DNA from: Planctomycetia bacterium
GTDB taxonomy: Bacteria; Planctomycetota; GCA-002687715
Length of the DNA: 64,000 nucleotides
Reading direction: 5' to 3'
Assembly: GCA_005790545.1 (NCBI GenBank)
Contig: SXUL01000077.1
Coordinates: 1-64,000, forward strand
Made by a program: the position numbers and the translations under genes. Numbering within the stretch: the first letter of the stretch is position 1; every line of letters begins with the position of its first letter. Below the pieces are notes generated by a model. That model worked only from the letters and a program-made list of their open reading frames with translations. It was not told where the DNA came from and did not search any database. This document shows positions 26,752 to 35,725 of this stretch, in pieces.

Positions 26752-27669
26752 GTGGCTATTTCCCGGGTTCACGAACCGGTGCTGGTGGACGAGGTGCTGG
26801 GGCACCTCGCCCCCGCGTCAGGGGAAACCATTCTCGATCTCACGGTTGGCGCCGGTGGGCATGCGGAACGGGTGTTGGGGACACTCGGGCCGGAGGGAAG
26901 GCTCATCGGTTGTGACCGTGATCCCGCCATCTTGCGGGTCGCACGGGAAGTTCTCGCTCCGTACGGCGCGCGCGCGATATTGCGTGCGTGCCGGAGTGAT
27001 TCTTTCCGTGCGATGCTGCAGGAACTCGGGGTTCCGGCGGTTCATGGCGTGCTCATGGACCTCGGAGTCTCTTCGCTGCAACTCGACGAAGCAGCACGCG
27101 GGTTTTCCTTCAGGGCTTCCGGGCCTCTCGACATGCGCATGACACCCGGAGACGGACTGACCGCCCGGGAGCTCATCCAGCGCACGGCGGAGCCGGATCT
27201 CGCGCGCATCTTCTTCCGCTATGGAGAAGAGCCGCAGGCGCGGCGCATCGCGCACGCCTTGAAGGCCCTGCCGCGGAATGGAGTGCCGAAGACCACCGGT
27301 GAGCTCGCGGAGTTCATCGCGGAGCTGGCACCGGCGCGCCAGCTCGGGCGTGCGCCCATCCATCCGGCGACGCGGGTCTTTCAGGCCCTGCGCATTGCCG
27401 TCAATGACGAACTCGGCGTGCTTGAACGCACGCTGCCTCTGGCCACAGAGGCGCTCCACGCTGGCGGGCGCATGGTGGTCATCAGCTTTCATTCGCTCGA
27501 GGACCGCATCGTGAAGGACTGGTTCCGCGCGCAGCACCGCGAGGGGGTCTTTGCACACGTTGCGAAGAAACCCGAGGTCGCCAGCGAGGCAGAAGTTCAG
27601 CGCAATCCCCGGGCACGCAGCGCCAAGCTGAGATTTGCGGTCAAGGCTGATCTGGAGCGGGCGGCATGA
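26752..27669 (+). CDS. rsmH: 16S rRNA m4C1402 methyltransferase RsmH
   Basis: SAM-dependent N4-methylation of C1402. HEPVLVDEVL, LDLTVGAGGHAERVL (SAM loop), GVLMDLGVSSLQLDEAARGFSFR, PATRVFQALRIAVNDEL and VVISFHSLEDRIVK are all canonical. The start is uncertain: GTG at 26752 gives 305 residues, close to the norm, while an in-frame GTG at 26677 overlapping the mraZ stop would give 330. Stop overlaps the next start. Confidence 0.95.
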   Translation: MAISRVHEPVLVDEVLGHLAPASGETILDLTVGAGGHAERVLGTLGPEGRLIGCDRDPAILRVAREVLAPYGARAILRACRSDSFRAMLQELGVPAVHGVLMDLGVSSLQLDEAARGFSFRASGPLDMRMTPGDGLTARELIQRTAEPDLARIFFRYGEEPQARRIAHALKALPRNGVPKTTGELAEFIAELAPARQLGRAPIHPATRVFQALRIAVNDELGVLERTLPLATEALHAGGRMVVISFHSLEDRIVKDWFRAQHREGVFAHVAKKPEVASEAEVQRNPRARSAKLRFAVKADLERAA

Positions 27670-27980
27670 ACCTCGGCAGTCTCGGCAGGCATCCGGTCGG
27701 GCGCGTCATGGCGCTGCTGCTCGTCTTCATCCTCGCGCTGATCACGCTGGTGCGCAGGAACGAGTCACTGCGTTCCAGTTACGCGGCTCGTCAGCACCTC
27801 GAGAGGGTTGCGCGTCTCGAGAACGAGGTGCGCTGGATGGAGGCGCGTCGCGAGCAGGCCTTCTCGGCCAGCGGGTTGCTTGAGCGCAGTGCAACCCGTG
27901 GCCGCAAGGCTCCGGGTCATGGTGGACATGTGGAACGCGTCGCGCCTGCGACGGACGGGGCAGGCCCCTTGGGCAACTGA
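27666..27980 (+). CDS. ftsL: FtsL-like small bitopic membrane protein
   Basis: A 104-residue protein between rsmH and ftsI, the standard ftsL slot. A short cytoplasmic part is followed by one membrane helix (about residues 14-30, MALLLVFILALITLVRR) and a heptad-like stretch (HLERVARLENEVRWMEARRE), the usual FtsL coiled-coil layout. Sequence conservation of FtsL is low, so the name rests on position, size and topology. Overlaps rsmH (ATGA) and abuts ftsI. Confidence 0.6.
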   Translation: MNLGSLGRHPVGRVMALLLVFILALITLVRRNESLRSSYAARQHLERVARLENEVRWMEARREQAFSASGLLERSATRGRKAPGHGGHVERVAPATDGAGPLGN

Positions 27981-29836
27981 TGCAAAGCGCTCCAGAGACC
28001 TTTGGCGGGGACCGCCGCAGCGCGACGCTGCTCGTGCTCATCATCGCGGCGATGTTCTCCGTGTTGCTCGTGCGCTTGTTCATGGTGCAACTCCGGCCCG
28101 CGGAGAAGCTCGAAGAGCGCGGTGAGCGGCAGCGCTTCCGTGCAAAAGAGCGTGTGGGCACGGCGCTCCCCGAAGTCCCGGTGCGCGCCGAAGTGCGCGA
28201 TCGCGAGGGGCGTCTGCTTGCGTCCACCTGGTTCGACTTTGATCTGGTCGTGGACGCCGTCGAACTCCTGCGGGGTGCGAAGACTCCTGCCGAGCAGGCC
28301 GCACGCTGCACGGCGCTGGCCGGCACCGTTGCGAGCACCTTGCAGGGAACCCGGAAGAACCTGACAGCGAAAGCGCTGCTCATGACGCTCTCGAAAGGGG
28401 CGCTGAAGAAGCAGCCGACCCGCTGGTTGCCTTTGGTGCGCGGGCTCAACCCCACCGAGCAGCGCACGCTGGAAAAGGCGCTCGTGGGTGTGAAGGGCGT
28501 CCGCTTCGAGCATCACGAACGGCGTTCGTTCCCCTACGGTGCTGTGACAGCGCAGGTGGTGGGCTTGGTGGGCGAACACCCGAAAGATCGCCCCGGGCGT
28601 GTGGCCGGGCGGACGGGCATCGAGTTCCAGTTGGATCGCCTGTTGTCAGGCACCTCCGGCGCACTGCCGGTGGAAAAGGATGCAGCGGGGCGCGAGTTTC
28701 TGCCGCGCTGGGTCGAAGAGGCAACGCCCGTTCCCGGTGGGCAAGTCGAGCTCACACTCGATGCAGAGATTCAGCGCATCTGCATGGATGTTCTGGCGCA
28801 TTCCGTCCCTGCCTGCAAGGCGGAGAAGGGCAGCGCGGTGGTTCTTTCCGCGCGCACCGGTGAGGTGCTGGCGGCCTGCACCTGGCCCAGTGCTGATCCT
28901 CTGACCATCGGCCCCAAGGACTCGACCAAGCTCAATCTGGGAGCGTTCCTCGATCTCTACGAACCGGGCTCGACCATCAAGCCGCTCTTTGTGGCGTGGG
29001 CCTTGCAGCAGGGCCTCGTCAAGATGGACACGCGCTTCGATTGCGGCGGCGCCGACGGCGTGCACAACTTCGGCCCGCGTCTCGTGCGCGAGTACCACGC
29101 GAATCCCGCGCCGCTCACGGTGCGCGACATTCTCGTCAAGTCGAGCAATGTGGGTGCGGTCCGCATCGGCTACGAGAAGCTCGGGCTCGACGGCGAACTG
29201 GCCGCACTCAAGGCCTTTCACATGTCCGGGCGCATCAAGCTCGGATTTCCTTCCATGCCGAACAACCGGCATACAGAGAAGGCCAAGGCTCACGCGCTCT
29301 ACACACCCACGTCCTTCCCGCAGGGTTACGAGATGATGATGTCGCCCCTGATGATGGCGCGCGCCTTCCTCGTCTTTGCGCGCGGCGGCGAGTACATCGA
29401 GCCCACGCTCGTGCGCGCCATCCATCCGCATGGCGAACGCGTGCTCATGGACCTCGATGAGAGTTCGCGGCATGTGCGCGTGCTGGATCGCGAGGTGGCT
29501 CTCGCGGTTCGCAGCGCCCTTGAAGAAGTCATGGAGTCCGGCACGGGCAAGTCGGCACGCAGTGCGAAGTACGCCATCGCTGCCAAGACCGGGACGCCCA
29601 AGATCGGTCAGAGCGAGCTCTACAACCCGCTCATCTGCACCATGGCTCCGGTCGGCCCGCAGGACCCCGAGATCGTGGTGGTGGTGCTGCACCACCATGT
29701 GAAGAACCGCGGTCCCGGAACCTACACGGGTGGAACCGTCAGCGGCCCACCCGCACGTGACATCATCGAACGCACGCTCGACTACCTCCGCATTCCGGCG
29801 GACGCAGGGCGCAGCGCCAAGGCGGCCAAGCCATGA
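27980..29836 (+). CDS. ftsI: Class B penicillin-binding protein (FtsI/PBP3 type)
   Basis: Peptidoglycan transpeptidase of the divisome. 618 residues: membrane anchor about 15-35, pedestal with RAEVRDREGRLLA and GRTGIEFQLD, then the transpeptidase domain with active-site S331 in STIK, SSN at 388-390 and KTGT at 536-539. All catalytic motifs are intact, so cross-linking activity is expected. It would pair with the SEDS protein at 32404. Start overlaps the ftsL stop by one base; stop overlaps the MurE-like start (ATGA). Confidence 0.95.
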   Translation: MQSAPETFGGDRRSATLLVLIIAAMFSVLLVRLFMVQLRPAEKLEERGERQRFRAKERVGTALPEVPVRAEVRDREGRLLASTWFDFDLVVDAVELLRGAKTPAEQAARCTALAGTVASTLQGTRKNLTAKALLMTLSKGALKKQPTRWLPLVRGLNPTEQRTLEKALVGVKGVRFEHHERRSFPYGAVTAQVVGLVGEHPKDRPGRVAGRTGIEFQLDRLLSGTSGALPVEKDAAGREFLPRWVEEATPVPGGQVELTLDAEIQRICMDVLAHSVPACKAEKGSAVVLSARTGEVLAACTWPSADPLTIGPKDSTKLNLGAFLDLYEPGSTIKPLFVAWALQQGLVKMDTRFDCGGADGVHNFGPRLVREYHANPAPLTVRDILVKSSNVGAVRIGYEKLGLDGELAALKAFHMSGRIKLGFPSMPNNRHTEKAKAHALYTPTSFPQGYEMMMSPLMMARAFLVFARGGEYIEPTLVRAIHPHGERVLMDLDESSRHVRVLDREVALAVRSALEEVMESGTGKSARSAKYAIAAKTGTPKIGQSELYNPLICTMAPVGPQDPEIVVVVLHHHVKNRGPGTYTGGTVSGPPARDIIERTLDYLRIPADAGRSAKAAKP

Positions 29837-31065
29837 AAGCTTGTCGCATCGCGGCGCCAGCCACGCTGACCCTGAATGAACTTGCACCGCTGCTGCCGGC
29901 CGGGGAATTGAGTCTGAGTGGTGTCACGGCCCGTCTGGCATCCGTGCGGCGGGGCATGCTCTTCGTCGCCACGGACGGTGGCGCGGCGGTCGTGGAAGAA
30001 GCCATTTCCCGCGGCGCCGCGGCCATCGCGAGCGAGGAGCAGTCGCCGGATTCATGCACAGTGCCTTGGTTCCGCGTGCAGGATGCGCTGCGGCTTCTCG
30101 GCCATCTGGCGAGCCGGTTCGCGGCGGAGCCCTCACGGAAGATCGCCGTGACGGTGACAGCGGGAGGTCCCGGGCGTCGCGCTTTGCAGCAGGCCATCGC
30201 GCGTGTGGAGACGGACGCGGCTGCGGGTGTCGTTGCCGAGAAGCTCGCCAGTGTGCGCAGTCCCGGCTCCGAAAGCCTGCAGCGTCGCCTGCTTGCGCAT
30301 ATCCGCTCGGCGCGCAGGAGCGTTGTGCTCGAATGTCGTGCCGAAGACCTCCGCCGTGGTCGACTTGAAGGCATCCGCATTGCCTCACTCGTGGTCGCTG
30401 CGGGGACGATCCCGGCGAGCGAAGAACAGGCGACGCTCCTGGCACTGCTCACACGCTTGCCCGAGGAAGCGGTGGTGGTCATGGATGCGGATGACCCGGC
30501 AACCCTGGAGTGCGCGCAGTCCACGCGGGCGCTTGTGGTGACGGCAGGACAGAGCGCGACGGCCGACATCACCTGGCGCGTGCTGCGGCGTGACCGTCAG
30601 GGACAGACGCTGGAATGCGTATCCCCGCTCGGTCGTGCAACCTTTGCGCTCTCGACCATCGATCATGGCTCCGCAGCCGTCGCCGCACTGGCGTTCGCGC
30701 ATGCGGTCGTGCATGGAACGGCACCCGCTGCGGCAGCGGCTGCCCTCGCCGACAAGGTGAGCGGCCCGGAAGCGCTCTGGCGTCTCGCGCTGCCCGGGGC
30801 CTTCGATGTCTGGCAAGGGCGCGGTCGCCGACGGGAATCACTCGCGCGTGCACTGGTCGAAATCCAGCCCTTCACGAAGGGACGCGTGCTCTTGGTGAGC
30901 ACGCAGCGCGGGCTTGCTGGCGACTCACGCCGCGAGGCGCTGTGCGAAGCGTTGTCGGAGGCGCGTCCCGGAGATGCGTTGCTCGTGATGAGCGGCGAGG
31001 AGCACGCGGCGGACCGCGCAGCGATCCAGGAGTGGTTCCTCAGCGGGCTCACAGGCGCAGCATGA
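29833..31065 (+). CDS. MurE-like protein without catalytic motifs
   Basis: 410 residues in the murE slot, coupled to ftsI and murF by ATGA at both ends. The Mur-ligase layout can be followed. An N-terminal domain has GMLFVATDGG and ISRGAAAIA. LLGHLASRFAAEPSRKIAVT leads to where the P-loop should be, but GTNGKTT is replaced by TAGGPGR. VVLECRAEDLRRGRLEGI stands where EVSSH...RV is expected, and NLSRDHLDYH is gone. MDADDP keeps a trace of NADD. At the C terminus DYAHTPDAL becomes DVWQGRGRRRES, no DNPR is found, and the end is about 80 residues short. Catalysis is not expected. Assignment is from synteny plus weak alignment by eye. Confidence 0.65.
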   Translation: MKACRIAAPATLTLNELAPLLPAGELSLSGVTARLASVRRGMLFVATDGGAAVVEEAISRGAAAIASEEQSPDSCTVPWFRVQDALRLLGHLASRFAAEPSRKIAVTVTAGGPGRRALQQAIARVETDAAAGVVAEKLASVRSPGSESLQRRLLAHIRSARRSVVLECRAEDLRRGRLEGIRIASLVVAAGTIPASEEQATLLALLTRLPEEAVVVMDADDPATLECAQSTRALVVTAGQSATADITWRVLRRDRQGQTLECVSPLGRATFALSTIDHGSAAVAALAFAHAVVHGTAPAAAAAALADKVSGPEALWRLALPGAFDVWQGRGRRRESLARALVEIQPFTKGRVLLVSTQRGLAGDSRREALCEALSEARPGDALLVMSGEEHAADRAAIQEWFLSGLTGAA

Positions 31066-32411
31066 GCACAGCCACGATGACACACCTGACCACGGCGGAT
31101 GTGCGCTCGCTCTTGGGCCTTCCTGCGGGTGAGTGCGAGACTGTGTTGCACTGGACGACGGACAGTCGCGCTGTGCGACCGGGCAGTGCCTTTGTCGCGC
31201 TGTCGGGGTCGCAGCATGACGGCGCCACCTTCGCCATGCAGGCTGTTGCCGCGGGGGCCGTGCTGGTTGTCGCCGGGCCCGCAGCTCTGGAGCACCTGCG
31301 CATCCTGCGCGTGGCGAATCCTCTGGATGCGCTGGGTCGCATCGCCGGCCTCGCGCGCCTGCGTTTCGAGGGGCCGGTGCTGGGGATCACGGGCTCCGCG
31401 GGCAAGACCACGCTCAAGGAATTCCTGCGCACGCTCATCCCGGCAGATTGGAACGCCACCTTCCCGGAGGCTTCGCACAATAACGCCGAGGGATTGCCCC
31501 GGACGATTCTCGGAGCACACCCGGACGCGCGCTGCATGGTGCTGGAACTCGGCACCAACGCCCGCGGCGAAATCGCGGCGCTCTCAGCCATCGCGCGTCC
31601 GACGCTCGCGGCGCTCACTGCGATCGGGCCGGCGCATCTCCAAGGCCTCGGCAGTGTCGAAGGCGTCCTGAACGAGAAGCTCGACCTGGTGCGGGCCTTG
31701 CCCGCGGGTGCGACGGTTTTCGTGAATGCGGATGACGAACGCCTCTGTGCAGCGGAGCTGCCGCACGGGTTCCACATCGTGCGCACGGGCATGGTCAGTG
31801 CAAGCGCCGAGCACCGGCCCGGGCCGGGGAGTGACGCGCAGAGTTTCGTCCTCGAGGACGGGACGCGCATCGCGCACAACCTCGAAACGGCTGTGTTGCA
31901 GAGGGCACTCTGGATGGCGCTCCGGATCGCGCTGCATCTCGGCGTGCCCGCAGAGCACCTCGCTGCGGCAGCGCCGCGCGTGCGCGCGCACAAGCTGCGC
32001 GGCGAAATGCGTCAGGTCGGAGAAACCTCTCTCATTCTTGACTGCTACAACGCGAACCCGCTCTCCATGGGAGCAGCGCTCGCGGATCTCGCGCGCCGTC
32101 CTCTGCCGCGCCGCGCAGTGCTCGGAGACATGCGCGAACTGGGTGCCGGTGCGGAGGCTGCCCATCGCGTACTCGGTGTGCAGCTTGCGGCAGCTTCCGT
32201 CGAAGAAGCGCTCCTCATCGGAGCTTTCGCGCCCATCGTCGCGGAGAGTGCACATGCGGCCGGCCTCCCTGCGCGTGCCATCACCATCTGTCCGGATACA
32301 GCCAGCGCGGCCAGTGCGTTCCGGATGCTCGTTGCACGCGGCGGAACCGTGCTCTTGAAGGCATCCCGTGGTATGGCTCTCGAACGTCTGCTGGAAGGAC
32401 TCCATGACTGA
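31062..32411 (+). CDS. murF: UDP-N-acetylmuramoyl-tripeptide--D-alanyl-D-alanine ligase
   Basis: Adds D-Ala-D-Ala to the UDP-MurNAc peptide. Starting at 31062 (ATGA overlap) it has 449 residues: N-terminal DSR (34-36) with RPGSAFVAL, ATP loop GITGSAGKTTLKEF (about 109-122), HNNAEGLP, VLELGTNARGEI, the VNADDE motif and the C-terminal LILDCYNANPLSM. All Mur-ligase signatures are intact, in contrast to its upstream neighbour. A longer frame from 30615 is not used. Confidence 0.95.
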   Translation: MSTATMTHLTTADVRSLLGLPAGECETVLHWTTDSRAVRPGSAFVALSGSQHDGATFAMQAVAAGAVLVVAGPAALEHLRILRVANPLDALGRIAGLARLRFEGPVLGITGSAGKTTLKEFLRTLIPADWNATFPEASHNNAEGLPRTILGAHPDARCMVLELGTNARGEIAALSAIARPTLAALTAIGPAHLQGLGSVEGVLNEKLDLVRALPAGATVFVNADDERLCAAELPHGFHIVRTGMVSASAEHRPGPGSDAQSFVLEDGTRIAHNLETAVLQRALWMALRIALHLGVPAEHLAAAAPRVRAHKLRGEMRQVGETSLILDCYNANPLSMGAALADLARRPLPRRAVLGDMRELGAGAEAAHRVLGVQLAAASVEEALLIGAFAPIVAESAHAAGLPARAITICPDTASAASAFRMLVARGGTVLLKASRGMALERLLEGLHD

Positions 32412-33534
32412 GCCCACTCGCGCACAGCACGACGCACGCATGGCGACGCTCGTGCTCTCGGCATTGGCACTCGCCATCATCGGCGTGCTCATTCAGGTGG
32501 CGGTGGATTCGCCGCGGGCGCCCGTCGCATTTCAGCGTGCGCTGCGCCAGGTCGTCTACGTGGTTGCCGCAGGAGGGTTGGCCTGGGGTGCGTACTGGTA
32601 TGGCCACAAGCGCGCCATCCGGCTCGCACCTTGGGGCCTCTACGCGACCTGGATCCTGCTCGCGGTTCTGCTCATTCCCGGCATGCCCAAGCGCGGTGGT
32701 GCGACGCGCTGGATCGATCTCGGGCCAGTGAACATGCAACCGAGCGAACTGGCCAAGCTGGCGCTCGTGCTCTTCGTGACGCACTTTGCCGAGAAGAAGG
32801 GGCAGACCTTCGGAACGGTGCGTCAGGGCCTCATGCCGGCGCTCGGGTACGTCGCGGTTACTTGCGGACTCGTGTTGCTCGAACCGGACCTCGGCCAGAC
32901 GGTGCTGCTCCTGGCGCTCGCGTCCGTGATGATGGTCATCAACGGTGCCGCCATCAGGAACTTCATGGTTCTGATCGGGATCGGCATACCGCTGCTCGTC
33001 GCATTCATGGGCAGCAAGTGGGAGTACGTGCGCGGGCGTATCGAGAGTTATCTCGGCGAGGGCAGCTACCAGGTCCAGCAGGGCCTGATCTTTTTCTCCG
33101 AAGGTGGTGCACTCGGTACGGGCATCGGGCAGGGGAGAAGCCAGCTCTTCGTGCCCGAGATCCACAACGACTTCGCCATGGTGGCTGTGGCGGAACAGAC
33201 CGGATTCTTCGGGGCGCTCTGCGTCATCGGCCTCTTTCTCGCGCTGAGCTGGAGTGGATTCCGCATCGCGCTCGCAGCGAAGGAGCGCGGGAGTTTCAGT
33301 GTGGCCTTCGGGGCCACCTTCATGATCGCGCTGCAGGCCTGCATCAACATCAGCGTGGTCACCGGGTCTATTCCGCCGAAGGGCATGAGCATCCCTTTCC
33401 TTTCGTTTGGCGGCTCGTCACTGCTGATGCTCGGTCTCGCCATCGGGCTCATTCTTTCGGTGGCGCGCGAGAACGCACTCGCCGCAAGTCCGGTCAATGC
33501 AACAGGCGCGCTCCCTGAAGGAGCGGCCGCGTGA
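32404..33534 (+). CDS. ftsW: SEDS-family glycosyltransferase FtsW/RodA
   Basis: Lipid II polymerase of the division or elongation machinery, multi-spanning inner-membrane protein. 376 residues from 32404 (8-bp overlap with murF). Conserved blocks: GGATRWIDLGPVNMQPSELAKLA, LLEPDLGQTVLLL, GEGSYQVQQGLIFFSEGG, the periplasmic VPEIHNDFAMVAVAEQTGFFG and PPKGMSIPFLSFGGSSLL. The dcw position and nearby ftsI favour FtsW over RodA. mraY and murD, which usually separate murF and ftsW, are absent. Confidence 0.92.
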   Translation: MTEPTRAQHDARMATLVLSALALAIIGVLIQVAVDSPRAPVAFQRALRQVVYVVAAGGLAWGAYWYGHKRAIRLAPWGLYATWILLAVLLIPGMPKRGGATRWIDLGPVNMQPSELAKLALVLFVTHFAEKKGQTFGTVRQGLMPALGYVAVTCGLVLLEPDLGQTVLLLALASVMMVINGAAIRNFMVLIGIGIPLLVAFMGSKWEYVRGRIESYLGEGSYQVQQGLIFFSEGGALGTGIGQGRSQLFVPEIHNDFAMVAVAEQTGFFGALCVIGLFLALSWSGFRIALAAKERGSFSVAFGATFMIALQACINISVVTGSIPPKGMSIPFLSFGGSSLLMLGLAIGLILSVARENALAASPVNATGALPEGAAA

Positions 33535-33688
33535 ATCACACACAGGATGTCCTTCCGGGCCGCGGGGTCACGTCGATCTCGCACTCCATTCACATCGCGC
33601 ACGTCGGCTCTTGCCGACGAACCAACTCCAGTCCGCCCCGGGTCCGGAAGGAAACCTGCTCACTCACAAGACGAAGGAGACTCCGCTC

Positions 33689-34369
33689 ATGACACATGAA
33701 AAAATCGCGGTCCTGGTGGTCACTGTCGTGATCGCCGTGCTGCTTTCCCTGACCCTGCTTTCGAGCCCCGGAACACCGGTGGTGGAAACCGCCGAACTGA
33801 AGACGCCGGACCCGGCGACGACAGATCCACTCGATCCGAACGGCGCGGCACCGTTTGGCATGCAGGATGTGCTGGATGGGAAGACGGCCACGCAACTCCA
33901 GATGCCGCCCAAGCCCGCCAGCGCGGAAGTGGTGGGGCCCACGCTCGACATGGCCGCACCGCTTTCCCATCGCATCGCGAACGGCGAAACGCTCGACGTG
34001 ATCGCGAAGCGCCTCTACGGCCGCGCCTCGGCCGCTTCCGAGATCCTCGCGGCGAACCCGGGGCTGAACCCCCGGCGCATGAAGGTCGGCACCGAACTGA
34101 AGCTGCCGCGTCCGCCCACGCTCAAGAGCAAGGCGACGACGGAAGCGGCCGCAGTGTCGAGACCAAGCAGTGTCTCCAGTGGCACGGGGGCCGTGGCGCC
34201 AGTCAGCAGCGCCGCGGTGCATGTGGTGCGCTCCAAGGACAGCCTCGGTTCCATCGCCCGCTCGCGCTACGGCTCGGAGAATGCGTGGCGCAAGATCTAC
34301 GACGCCAACCGCGACAAGCTGAAGAGCCCCGACAAGTTGGTCGTGGGCATGAAGCTCCGCCTGCCCTGA
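33689..34369 (+). CDS. Membrane-anchored protein with two LysM domains
   Basis: 226 residues from 33689 (AAGGAGA 8-9 nt upstream). A single N-terminal membrane helix (IAVLVVTVVIAVLLSLTLL) is followed by a Pro/Thr-rich linker. LysM 1 is at about residues 90-130 (HRIANGETLDVIAKRLYGR...ILAANPGLNPRRMKVGTELKLP) and LysM 2 at about 180-226 (HVVRSKDSLGSIARSRYGS...KLVVGMKLRLP). LysM binds N-acetylglucosamine in peptidoglycan. Placement between ftsW and murB suggests a wall-binding partner of the division machinery. No catalytic domain is present. Confidence 0.85.
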   Translation: MTHEKIAVLVVTVVIAVLLSLTLLSSPGTPVVETAELKTPDPATTDPLDPNGAAPFGMQDVLDGKTATQLQMPPKPASAEVVGPTLDMAAPLSHRIANGETLDVIAKRLYGRASAASEILAANPGLNPRRMKVGTELKLPRPPTLKSKATTEAAAVSRPSSVSSGTGAVAPVSSAAVHVVRSKDSLGSIARSRYGSENAWRKIYDANRDKLKSPDKLVVGMKLRLP

Positions 34370-34380
34370 CGGGGTCGGAG

Positions 34381-35292
34381 GTGGCTGAGCCGGTGGTGGA
34401 TCCAGACTGGGTTCAGGAATACGCCGCGGAGCGGGGGACCTCGCTCCGCGACCTCACCACCGTGCATGTGGGAGGGGTCGCGCGCTGGCTTGTCCGGCCG
34501 CGCGACGCGGACTCCACTGCGCGACTCCTGCGGGATCTGGCTGCCGCTGCGACTTCCTGGCGCATTCTTGGTGGTGGCAGCAATCTCCTCGTTGCGGACG
34601 GGGAGGTCGGGCCTGTGGTGGTGCATATGTCCGGCCTGCAGACCGTCGCGATGCTCGGGGACGAGTTGATCTTCGGGGCGGGCGTCGCCTTGCAACGGGC
34701 AGTGAATCATGCGACTGACGAGGGGCTCGCCGGTGCCGAGGTGCTCACGGGCATCCCCGGGCAGATCGGCGGTGCCCTCGCCATGAATGCGGGCGGCCGC
34801 TACGGCGCCATGGCGGATGTCGTTAGTTGGGTGGAAGTGGCGTTGCCATCTGGAGATCTGGCACGACTCTCGAATGGGGACCTGCACTTTGCCTACCGCA
34901 CGACGTGCCTGCCCGAGGGTGCGGCCGTGACGCGCGTGGCCTGGCGGTTGAAGCCCAGCGCAGATCGTGCGGCCTTGAAGCGGAGAGCGGGCAGCATCCT
35001 CAAGGAGAAAAACGCTGCGCAACCGACGCAAGCATGGAACTTCGGCTGCATGTTCAAGAACCCGGTGGGCCAGTCAGCCGGAAAGCTCATCGAGGCGGCT
35101 GGCCTGAAGGGGCGTCAGGAAGGCATGGCCCGCATCTCTCCGAGGCACGGAAACTTCATCGAGAACCTCGGCGAGGCGCGGGCGCTGGACATTCTCAAGC
35201 TGATGGAACTCTGCGAAGCCGAGGTCGCGCGTGGAGCCGGCATCCGCCTTGAGCGTGAGGTCCGGGTCTGGCCCGGATTGACGTTCCCCTGA
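34381..35292 (+). CDS. murB: UDP-N-acetylenolpyruvoylglucosamine reductase
   Basis: Second committed step of peptidoglycan synthesis, FAD-dependent. TTVHVGGVARWLV, ILGGGSNLLVAD, GIPGQIGGALAMNAGGRYG, HFAYRTTCLPEG (Tyr-Arg pair), NFGCMFKNPVGQSAGKLIEAAGLKG and RHGNFIENLGEA are canonical; the Ser that protonates the intermediate lies in GCMFKNP (Cys in the usual Ser region), type II-like. Start is uncertain: GTG at 34381 gives 303 residues, but GTG at 34393 has better spacing from GGAGG. Confidence 0.93.
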   Translation: MAEPVVDPDWVQEYAAERGTSLRDLTTVHVGGVARWLVRPRDADSTARLLRDLAAAATSWRILGGGSNLLVADGEVGPVVVHMSGLQTVAMLGDELIFGAGVALQRAVNHATDEGLAGAEVLTGIPGQIGGALAMNAGGRYGAMADVVSWVEVALPSGDLARLSNGDLHFAYRTTCLPEGAAVTRVAWRLKPSADRAALKRRAGSILKEKNAAQPTQAWNFGCMFKNPVGQSAGKLIEAAGLKGRQEGMARISPRHGNFIENLGEARALDILKLMELCEAEVARGAGIRLEREVRVWPGLTFP

Positions 35293-35403
35293 CGGACGCA
35301 ACGCCTCATCTGGGGGCGCTGGTGAATCCGTCCCCCATTCCTTGTTGCATGTGCGGAACCACAGCCATAGACTCCGCGCGGACGGTCGCGAAGGAGAGTC
35401 GGT

Positions 35404-35709
35404 GTGGCACCGGCCTCCATCGCGCGCGAGTGCGCGCTCCTTCGGGAGCTGGAGGGTTCCAAGATGGACATGGGCAAGTTCGTGGATCGTCGGCTGCATG
35501 CAGTGCGCGTTACGGTGAATCTCTTGAATCATGAGCTCGAGTTGGCGCGCAACGACAGCTCGGTGACGCTCGATCGTGAACAACTGAAGAGCATGGTCGA
35601 GACCTTCGGCATGTTCATCGAGGATTTCGATGTGAGCTGGCGCGCGGTGAAGGAGCAGAACCAGAAGAAGTTCGCTCAAGCTCCGCAAGGCCAGACCAAG
35701 GTCGGCTGA
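35404..35709 (+). CDS. Small helical protein of unknown function
   Basis: 101 residues from GTG 35404, which has AAGGAG 7 nt upstream. An ATG at 35464 also has GGAGGG 7 nt upstream and would give 81 residues, so both starts are credible. The core (RRLHAVRVTVNLLNHELELA...LDREQLKSMVETFGMFIEDF) is amphipathic helix, suggesting a coiled-coil or adaptor. No family recognised. It lies between murB and the ftsQ-like gene. Confidence 0.5.
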   Translation: MAPASIARECALLRELEGSKMDMGKFVDRRLHAVRVTVNLLNHELELARNDSSVTLDREQLKSMVETFGMFIEDFDVSWRAVKEQNQKKFAQAPQGQTKVG

Positions 35710-35725
35710 ACCGGGCAAGGCTCTG

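Noticed and set aside
29833-31065. Annotation as a functional murE
   Set aside because: The P-loop, the metal/lysine motif region, DYAHTP and DNPR are all missing, so enzymatic MurE is not supported.
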